Below are positions 38,501 to 46,418 of a DNA stretch of 64,000 nucleotides, one piece after another. A program made the translations under genes and the position numbers. The first letter of the stretch is position 1. Each line of letters opens with the position of its first letter. The stretch covers positions 80,300,134 through 80,364,133 of the forward strand of contig NC_064435.1 in NCBI RefSeq assembly GCF_023343835.1, given 5' to 3'. The notes below the pieces were generated by a model. It did not search any database. It was not told the origin of the DNA and worked only from the letters and a program-made list of their open reading frames with translations. The DNA is from Lagopus muta. Its lineage: Eukaryota > Chordata > Aves > Galliformes > Phasianidae.

Positions 38501-39713
38501 TTTTTTGTTTGTTTGTTTTTGTCCTTTTACTCCAGCAACTGAGTTGAAAAGCCACCTGTGTTTCCTTTGTGCAGTGGTAACTGCAGAGGAAAGAATCAAC
38601 ACGCTACAGTAAAAGAGGAAGTTTCAGGATTCCTACTTCTCTTCAGATTTGAGAAATGAGCACACGTAAATGGCTTTTACTAAGGAATGTCTTTAAACCC
38701 TGTAGTAGGGCTGGGGTGCAAGAAACTTGTAGCAGTAAGGGGGAAAATTAGAGAGAATATGTAGAGGGAATGTCAAGAGCTTGCAGAGGTCTGTGTATCT
38801 ACTTTTATTTTATTGGAACAGAAACGGTGATATATGAATTGTTCATGGCCTCTCCTTGCCCTCACGGTTTTGGCAACAAAGGCCATTGTTTGAAGCAACA
38901 CAGAAGCTTATGTCCTAGAGTTGGAAGAAAATTCACTTGTCAGAGAGAAATCTTCTGGGGGCAATCAGCAGGCATGGAAAGATGGGAGGGAGTCAGCAAA
39001 AAAAAGGTTGAAAATATCAGAGTGAGGCTAAGGTGTACTGGTGTTCCATTGTCTAGATGAGGCTATTACTGCTGTCATTGCCTTCCTAGACATTCACCAC
39101 TGTTACCTCAACCACAATGACATCAGTGCCCCATCTTATCCACACCTTTGTCCTCTTCGGGCTCTTGCCAGGCATGAGTAGAGGGCTGTGGCCTTACTTC
39201 TGCTGGGTGGCAAGGTTTGACAATGGGGCTGGGTATTTGTCACCGATTGGGGAGCCTGTGACTAGAGATATGCAGGGACAAAGCCTTCTGAAATCCAGGC
39301 TGTTGCTTGATTTCTATAGAAGAGATAATACTTTTAGAAAGCAAAGATGACTGGAAAACTACCAGCTCTGTGCATATGTCCATAATGCCTACAGCCAAGA
39401 GCTCAAGTAAGGTTGGGCTGCTTCAGATGTACCTGTTTCTCAGAAAGGCTTTCCCAAACAGTCCCTACTGCTCTTCTGACAAAGCCTTTGAGCCTGCCGA
39501 ATAACTTGGCTGAGTTTCAGGACCTGGTTCTACTTCAGCAGTCTACTTTAGACACTTACAGTGGGAAGTAGAGCCAGATTCCCTGACCCCCTGGTCCTCA
39601 GCTGTCCTGGGCAAGCCTCTGTTTGTTTACCAGAGGTCACTTATCTCAAGCTATTGCCTTTTTCTGGCCCACTTCTCCTCACTACCTCACTTTAAGCAAA
39701 AGTGTATGGGAAC
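35599..39713. other. Intergenic, no gene and no mobile element seen
   Basis: Frames of up to 131 codons (36927-37322) contain several Cys but match no family I recognise and have no plausible splice context. I see nothing else here. Confidence 0.5.
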
Positions 39714-39945
39714 TGATGAGTCATGGCCTGAACCTCTGATTGATCACCTGAGACGAGCACTGAGTCAGCCACAGGAGCACAGGTGAAGGCAATTCACCTG
39801 TGCTGCTGGAAGGGGGTGGCGCCAAGCTCCAGCCCTCCTAGACCTATTTAAGAGCTGGCTATCAGTGGGGAAGGATCTCTTCTGGAGATCTGTTCTGCTG
39901 GAGTTTTGTGAGTGAGCCTAGGATAGAGGTAAGTTTTCTATCTAT
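39714..39945 (+). mobile_element. LTR-like promoter-type repeat, copy X
   Basis: The stretch shares ordered blocks with 57321-57540: AGTCATGGC.TGAAC, a TGATT..CACCTG block, CAGGTG.AGGCAAT, CTGGAAGGGG(G)TGG.GCCA, CAGCCCT, an ATTTAAG TATA-like box, G(G)TGAGG/GTGGGG and a GAGGTAAG donor-like end. That order (TATA-like box, short leader, splice donor) fits an endogenous retroviral LTR or leader, but LTR termini and flanking target-site repeats were not found. No coding sequence is attached. Confidence 0.5.
39777..39803. repeat. Perfect 11-bp inverted repeat with 5-base loop
   Basis: Arms 39777-39787 and 39793-39803 are exact reverse complements around GGCAA. Each arm carries an E-box (CAGGTG and CACCTG). 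Two AP-1-type TGAGTCA sites lie just upstream at 39717-39723 and 39761-39767. Confidence 0.85.
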
Positions 39946-40757
39946 TCTCTTTTTGTTATCATTATCTGCTTTGCCAATCTCTGTTGTTTATTTTGTAATT
40001 GTAGCATCTTAATATTCATTGATTATACAAAAAACAATGCAGTGATGTGTTCAGATGTCCTAGTTCCCAGATCAACACAGATATGTGAAAGTCGTTGCCT
40101 CACAACTATGTTCCACCTCTGAAGGGAAAAGGGGTGTGCTGAAGAAGGGGGAATTTTTCAGGTGTGAAGCAGGGTTTGTTTTCTGATGTGAAATGTGGAA
40201 CATTATGGCAATTTTCAGGGACATAGCACAGCCTTTCATAGATACGCAGTGGAGCTTCTTGGGACATCTGCACAAGTTATGTGTTTATGTATATTTATCG
40301 GTTGTTACTCTGGCTTAATATCACTCACATTGCAGACCCATTCTGCTATAGCTCTGTTGTTAAGTCTCCTGAGATAAAAGAGCACTTTGTCCAGTGCTTT
40401 TCTGCTGCTTCCTCTCCTCCCCAAAGAAAAACACTGCTAATGGCCAGGCATCCATCCATCCATCCAGCCTTACCAGCACCATGTCCCAGAGAAGATGTGG
40501 CAAAGGCTGGAAACATTCCTATTCTTTAGCCATTCTAATGGCAGAAGCCATTTTATCCCTTATTTAAAAAGGTGAATTGTACTGCTGACCCCCTTCTTCA
40601 GAGCATCCTCCCACTGGTTCTTATCCACTCCACTACAAAAGGTGAGAAGCACTGTCCTGTGACCCATGAGCTGACTCTGAACCACCAAGCAAAGGCTCTG
40701 CAAACCACCAACGGCCAACAAATCTCTGAGGAGGAAATCTCCAGTTTAAGAAGAAAA

Positions 40758-40785
40758 ATAATAATAATAATAATTAAAAAAAAAA
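40758..40785 (+). repeat. Short (AAT)n and A-rich tract
   Basis: Five to six AAT units followed by an A run. Minor microsatellite. Confidence 0.7.
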
Positions 40786-42142
40786 CCACGGAGGTCTGGA
40801 GGCTGACTTCAAAGCTCTGATTTCACACATAAAATTATCCAGGAGTTCCCAATAGGATCATGCTTTAGATCCAGTTTCTAACATTCGTCTTCCTCGCAGG
40901 GACAATCTGCAGCCCTTTCGTGCAAGGATTGCCCAGTCACAGATAGCACACTGTTCAATTTCACTAAGCCTTGGGGAGTTGATTCCACTTTAAATTTGGT
41001 TGTATTGGCATAGTTTGCAGCTGTACGTGTATAAACAAGGGATTACGGTGATGGAGTGCCCGTAAACACCAGCTATGCGGCTTAAACTAAATCACACCTT
41101 TCATCATATCAGAGAAGTACTGTGCCCAAGACTCAGGCTCAGAGAGTAATGTTAAACTCCTTTGAACTGATTGCAAAAATAAAAGGAGAGAGTTCTCATA
41201 AAGTAAAAAGCGTATGTTAATTGGGATGGGTATAAACCAATCCAAAGAAGACTGCTGAAAATGAGATAAGACTGTGTACATGAAGGATTTTGGTAGCTCA
41301 GCTAAATCAGTTATAAAACTTCTAATTTAAACTAATTATACCTACATTTGGACATTAAGAATTAATGCGCCACAGCTCTGCTGCAAGGAAATGTTAGCAG
41401 CCGAGAGCTGCACAAGGAATCTGTCCTTTGTCCGCTCCTCCAAAGCAGTCTTTTCCACTTATCCTGAAAGCACTGAATTACCGCGGAGCCCAATGGTTCC
41501 TTGCACAGCGCTGCACATTCATTTTGCAACGTTTAAAATAACCCATGTAATGCAGTTAACATTTCTCCCTAATCTCCTAAATAAATCTAAATCCACTGTC
41601 AAAATACCTCTAATTCCAGCTGCAGCTTGGTAGTGGTGTCCCAACAACTTTCAGAACCTCCTCCGCCTCCCAGCATGCTTCTCTTTGGAAATGACCAATG
41701 GAGAAGCCAATGGCTTTCTATAAATCACCGCTGGATGAAAACAAGCATAAAAAGGAGGCTTGGGGTTGTTTAATATTACAGATGTTTTGGAGCTCTATTC
41801 AGTAGTTGGCAAGTCAGCCAGAGCTGCTCTGAATTCTTTATAATCTAGACACAAAGATCATTGAACCCTGAGAGAACCTCTGGGCTTTTATTCAAAAATA
41901 TGTTGGCTTCTATTTACCTCTTTCTTCATTTGTATCTATCAAATGGCTCAATATGTAAATAAAGCCCGGGTGTTCTTATTAGCTAAGGCAGTATTTCAGG
42001 AAAATTAATGCCAGCAGGTTTTGTAAAATACATCTCTATTCAGAGCCGGAGTGTGTTTTGAATTAATTTTCATTCTATATATGAACCAGGTATAGTTCTT
42101 GTACAGAGCTCAGCCTTGGCGTGCAGGAGGGACCAGGGTGTT

Positions 42143-42272
42143 TGATTCCAGCCCCATCATTGTTGTTCAGCAGAGCACTTCTAACCTTAAGCAGCTGCTC
42201 AGTCCCATTGAATTTAATGGGGCTGCTCACATGTTCAGGTATATTAAAATTATAATTGAAAGCAGGGCTTGG
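42143..42272 (+). mobile_element. Ancient amniote SINE-like repeat copy
   Basis: The order of TGTTGTTCAGCAGAGCACTT, a TTAAGCAGCTGCTCAGT block, CCCATTGAATTTAATGGGG, CTGCTCACATG and a closing AAGCAGGGCTTGG matches an old interspersed repeat seen widely in birds, crocodiles and turtles. Its hallmark is the CCCATTGA...CAATGGG inverted core. I do not name the family with certainty. The copy sits inside a block that looks constrained, so co-option is possible. Confidence 0.55.
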
Positions 42273-44131
42273 CTTTCTCATGGGCCAACTGACGTACCCA
42301 GCGTTTTGTCAGACAGCCTCATTTAAATGTTGCCTCGTGCACATGTTAGCAGCAAACCTTTCTAGTTCTGTAAAATCACACATCTTGAGTTAAAAATAAA
42401 AAGGTTTTTTCTCTGCCTCCAAAGTTGGCTAAAGGTCTCACTCTGAGCTGCAAATATTGCATTGGCTCGCAGCACTCTGCCAGCTGGGACAAAGCGCAGT
42501 GCGATATTAATCTCGTGATGGTCTTAATAGAATAATAGGCAAAGGGATTTAATGGGATTAATAAACTGACTGCTTTAAAAAACACTTTGGTCAAATGTCA
42601 GTGAGAAACTCAACATCCCCCATACGATATCTCTGCGTTTGGCTAATTTTGTCAATGTTAAATTGATTGTGCAAACGCTCCTAGCTTTGGAGTGGCTGAG
42701 TGGTTTGCTCTGCGTAACATAAACACCCTCACTAGCAAAATCCCTCTGCTGGGGCAGCAAGACCGCGATGAAACCAGAGAATGGAGAAAATACATCTATA
42801 AGATGATAGGAGATCACACGCAATCTGTTTGAGGCGCTCCGGCGTGGTTTCACTCCCGTCCCACGGAGCCCAGGCTGGTGTGCTCTAATAATGGAAATGT
42901 TTGGGTTAGTCTGTGCTCCATCCATTTGCTGCAGTGCCTCACCAAACACGAGCTGCTCCCTCGGTCGCGATGAGTAACTAGTTGTGATTTAGCTTTCTGC
43001 AAGCAGGGATGGTCTGAGGTCGGGAGCCAGGCAAAGTTTGAAGAGATGCGTTGCTCAAGCAATAAACCCACAGAGCTCATTGGAAAAGAAAACAATGCAG
43101 CTTTGAACTGCAGGCTGTGTGTCTGTGGTGACAGTGCTGTCAGGGGTGGGTGCTCCTGGGGCTGAAGAAAGAAAAGGTTGAGGTGTTTTGCAATGCACAC
43201 ACACAGGACGAAGCAGTCCTGGATGTGTCAGCAGACAAAGAATGACACAAATGATGAAGAGGATGAGGATTGGCTGTGGTGTCAGGGAAGAAGGATGACT
43301 AAGAAAGATGTGGAGAGGTGGACTTTGCATGCATTACACCAGCTGTTGCTCACTGTAGCATTGCATCTATTGATCTCAAACCATGATGAGCAGACAGATA
43401 AAGATATGCCCTCTTGGGCTCCCTCACAGCGCTCGCACTAAATCTACACAACTGGGTTGCTGGACTTGTGATCTCATCAGAGATTTTAGTACCTTCAGGA
43501 ATCTCAGGGATGAGTACTGCATCCGTGGTACCACGATGAAAAGCTTCAGGGCTCTGGATTTCCAACTGAAGCTTCCTTTTTCCAAGGTATGAAGTACTTC
43601 TGATGCTTGGTGATTGTTAACAAACACAGTAGAGTTCAAAAAAAGGATTCGTAAGGGTATGGCTCAAATACAAATATCTCGTCCTGTCTGTGGCACAGCT
43701 CTTGGCCTTGGCCCCCATGGCTCTGCAACCATGGGAGCTCTTTAGACTAAACAAAACCCGGGTTTCTAGGCTAGCAAGCGCTGTAATAAAATCAAATATC
43801 AAAACAAAATCAGTTCAAATTAACTTAAAAATCTGGCTTTTTTTTTTCCCTGTCATTTGTTGGTCCCCCTTTAAATTCCAAAATAGTTGGGTTCATTTCA
43901 TGGGTGTCACCCAGAGAGAGAGACAGCGATGGCTGAAGGGGGTGTTTTGAGACGCCCTTTGTTCAGGAGCTGCGGAAAGGGAACCTCACTCAGCCTGGTG
44001 ATTGCAGAGTGCTCAATCCTGGTACAGAGAGCAGGAGGATGCCCGAGCAGACTCTTCTTCCTCAGAAGGAAGAGCAAGGCAGTGCGAGCATCAGCCGCAT
44101 TTCCTGGGATGTAGCTGCATTCGGAAGCAGA

Positions 44132-44132
<1 letters not shown>

Positions 44133-44174
<42 letters not shown>
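44133..44174 (+). repeat. (AAT)14 microsatellite
   Basis: Fourteen uninterrupted AAT units, followed by a degenerate AATAAT-rich tail to about 44200. It generates a poly-Tyr or poly-Leu artefact frame on the minus strand. Confidence 0.95.
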
Positions 44175-44176
<2 letters not shown>

Positions 44177-44870
44177 AATAATATTAAGTGATAATAATAA
44201 GAACGACGATGGTGTCCCAGCCGCGTGGGTGTGCGGGAGCTCATGCCGTCGCGGTGCCGCTGGAGGGCAGTGACACTCCGCGCTCGGCCGCCGCTCGCAG
44301 AGGCAGTTTTTTCCCCGTTGAGGTCCTGTCATTCCTGTATAAACAAGTTACGTTCGAGTGTTTAGGATATAAATTACGACCATGCAGGCTTGCCTCGGAA
44401 AGAATGTAAACACAGCACTGTGGTCGGAGCAAACTCCGAAGCTGACTTTATAATTTATCACAGGCCCCGAGAAGCTCGAGGAAGAAAAGAGCATGGTTGA
44501 GTGTAAATATGTATTTTAAAAGATGAGGAATTATAGATGTGTGCTCGCGTATATCATTACACACGTATCATTACATGCATATCATCACACATAGAAAATG
44601 TTACATGTGCGTGTGTCTACACTGAACGAGTATAGCCTCATACACGGACCATCTTGCTCAAACTCTCGCTTCTCGGAACCCACGGGGCTCCGTACCGGGG
44701 TGCCGCCGGGCCCGGGGCCGCCTCTGTGCCTGTGGAGCCGGGGGAGGCGGAGGGCTGAGCTCCGGGAGGAACCGTACCGGGGGCACCGCACGGCGGCGGG
44801 GACGGAGAGGGCGAGTGGCTCCCGGAGCCCGGTCCCGGGCCTGGCTGGGCACGGCGAGAAGGAACCGTGC

Positions 44871-44946
44871 GATCATAGCATCGTTTGAGTCGGAATGGAC
44901 CTTTAAAGGTCATCTAATCCAACTCCCCTGCAGTGGTCGGGGACGG
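44871..44946 (-). mobile_element. Short CR1 3' fragment
   Basis: The plus strand reads ATCATAGCATCGTTTGAGTC, then GGAATGGACCTTTAAAGGTC and ATCTAATCCAACTCCCCTGC, the reverse complement of the CR1 3' end. Only about 75 bp remains. Confidence 0.88.
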
Positions 44947-44995
44947 GAGTTGTTTGGCCTTGGGGTGCTTCGGGAGGACTTTTGGAAGTTTGTTT

Positions 44996-45047
44996 TCTCT
45001 CTCTTTCTCTCTCTCTCTCTCTTCCCCCCCCCCCCCTCCCCCCCCGC
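44996..45047 (+). repeat. (CT)n followed by C-rich homopolymer tract
   Basis: TCTCTCTCTC runs into long C runs. It is homopyrimidine on the plus strand, and the tract lies between two CR1 fragments of opposite orientation. Confidence 0.9.
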
Positions 45048-45332
45048 CTTTGTTTTTTCTTCTTCTTCCCCAATTCCTCAGTTCCATCCTCAATTCTCCC
45101 AACCTCTCAGCCACTTTTTTACTAAGGACCCCTCTCGCCATCCCACCTCCCCCACACCCGACGTACTCTCAGCGCCCCTACGGGACTCAGAGAAGTTCCG
45201 ACGGGGACGAGAGAACAGCCGAGAACAGCGGGCAGAGCACACCATGTAGGATGTGGCACTCCAGGTGTACCCCTCTGCTTTTATGCCTGCTGCCCCCACT
45301 GTCTCCCAGTCACCCCTCTCTCTCCTCCTGCG

Positions 45333-45460
45333 GGATGTGGTGCTCAGGACCATGATTTAGCAGAGGGCTGTTAGAGTTAGGGTACCTTGGTCACGTTGTG
45401 GTTGGACTTGATGATCTTCAAGGTCTTTTCCAACCTGAGCAATTCTATCGTTCTATGATT
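45333..45460 (+). mobile_element. CR1 LINE 3' tail near the FOXF2 3' end
   Basis: Nearly the same as the copy at 3751-3872: ATGTGGTGCTCAGGACCATG, GAGGGCTGTTAGAGTTAGGG, TTGGACTTGATGATCTTCAA and a terminal TTCTATGATT. It ends 99 bp from the distal FOXF2 poly(A) signal. Confidence 0.92.
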
Positions 45461-45558
45461 CGAGGTTGCAGCTCTGTGCAAGGAGAATAATTTTAGGGGG
45501 AGGGGGTTTCTTGCAAGGGGCCGAGGGGAAATGAGTGCCCGCAGTCGTTTATATACAT

Positions 45559-45564
45559 TTTATT
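45559..45564 (-). terminator. Distal FOXF2 poly(A) signal AATAAA
   Basis: A perfect AATAAA hexamer on the minus strand, about 700 nt past the stop codon, directly after a U-rich tract. It is the last hexamer before the CR1 tail at 45333-45460 and therefore the most likely main 3' end signal. Confidence 0.6.
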
Positions 45565-45681
45565 GGAAAAAAAAAAAAAAAAAAAATTTGTACATCAAAA
45601 TATTTTGGCAAACTGTAAAAAGTATACATAAGTGCAAATATATTCTCCTTTTAAAGCAATAGTGTGTGAGTATACACGGGA

Positions 45682-45687
45682 TTTATT
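45682..45687 (-). terminator. Proximal alternative poly(A) signal AATAAA
   Basis: A second AATAAA on the minus strand, about 580 nt past the stop codon. It could give a shorter transcript that lacks the U tract. Confidence 0.4.
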
Positions 45688-46263
45688 TAAAATATTTCTT
45701 TAAAAAATACTGTGGTAGAAAACAACTTTTGTAAAAATAAAACAAAACAAAACGTTGTCTTGCGGCAATGCTGGAGGGGGGATGAAGGGGGGGAGGTGAG
45801 GGGGTGGAAGGATTTTTCTGAAAGTCTCTACAGGAAAGGGCTAAACAATACTGCTTTAATAATATCGATTGGTCGGTGCTGGAGTCCGTCACGAGCGTCC
45901 TCGGTGGGGTCGGGAGGAAGAAGGCAAAGAGGAAAGCTCCCGCAGCGGAGTGCCGTCCCGGCAGGTGCTGGGCTCCGGGATGCGTCGCTCCCATTCCGGG
46001 ACACGGAGCTCTATGGGACCACGGCACTCGGTCCAGAGGGGATCGCGGCGGCTTTCGCCATCGGTGCCGGCACGGAGGTCCAACGCCCCACGCGGGATTC
46101 GTTCTGGGAGAGCTGCGAGCGCCCTGCGACGAGCGGGGGCTCGAGAACACCGCTCCCGTGGGTGCTTCGCTAAGTGACTTGCGTACTACCAATGCTATCA
46201 GAGTGCACATTACATCGATCCGCGTGGGGCCGGCTCTGTCCCCCGAGTGTCTCTGAGGGGAGT

Positions 46264-46418
46264 TCACATGACGCAGGGCTTGATGTCCTGGTGGTGATGG
46301 TGGTGGTAGTAGGAGCCGCTGGCCGAGGGGTGGAAAGAGGAAATGCCGTTGAAGTTGAGGACAAAATCTTTCCTGTCGCACACCGGGGAGGGGTGATGCT
46401 GGTAGCGGGGCAGTCCCA
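46264..46418 (-). other. FOXF2: FOXF2 coding exon 2 (C-terminal 51 residues and stop)
   Basis: On the minus strand a pyrimidine-rich tract ending in TTGCAG precedes TGGGACTGCCC, an acceptor in the phase required by exon 1. The reading frame then gives [38 protein letters not shown], five His and QDIKPCVM followed by TGA. This matches the conserved FOXF C-terminal activation region. A 161-codon frame over the same stretch extends into the intron and is not real upstream of the acceptor. Confidence 0.93.

Larger units (their letters stand above)
39946..44132. other. Intergenic 3' flank of FOXF2, contains conserved-looking non-coding blocks
   Basis: No gene is seen. The stretch has no CR1 copy. 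The part from 41340 to 42560 looks like regulatory DNA: unique, moderately AT-rich, with TAAT cores, an ACAAAGATCATTGAA segment (TCF/LEF-type) and ATGTAAATAAAGC (forkhead-type). It also contains an old SINE-like copy at 42143-42272. Confidence 0.45.
45540..46263 (-). other. FOXF2: FOXF2 3' UTR and poly(A) region
   Basis: From the TGA the minus strand runs through GC-rich and then AT-rich sequence typical of an avian 3' UTR. Two AATAAA signals are seen on the minus strand: 45682-45687 (proximal) and 45559-45564 (distal). A long U tract (the plus-strand A run at 45567-45587) lies just before the distal signal. Cleavage is inferred near 45535-45545; the exact end needs transcript data. A CR1 tail starts about 80 bp further on. 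Confidence 0.7.

Noticed and set aside
44062..44244. Minus-strand frame with a long Tyr run
   Set aside because: It is the product of the AAT microsatellite at 44133-44174.
45683..46381. 232-codon minus-strand frame over FOXF2 exon 2 and 3' UTR
   Set aside because: It is out of frame with the conserved C-terminus ending DIKPCVM, and its residues are low-complexity.
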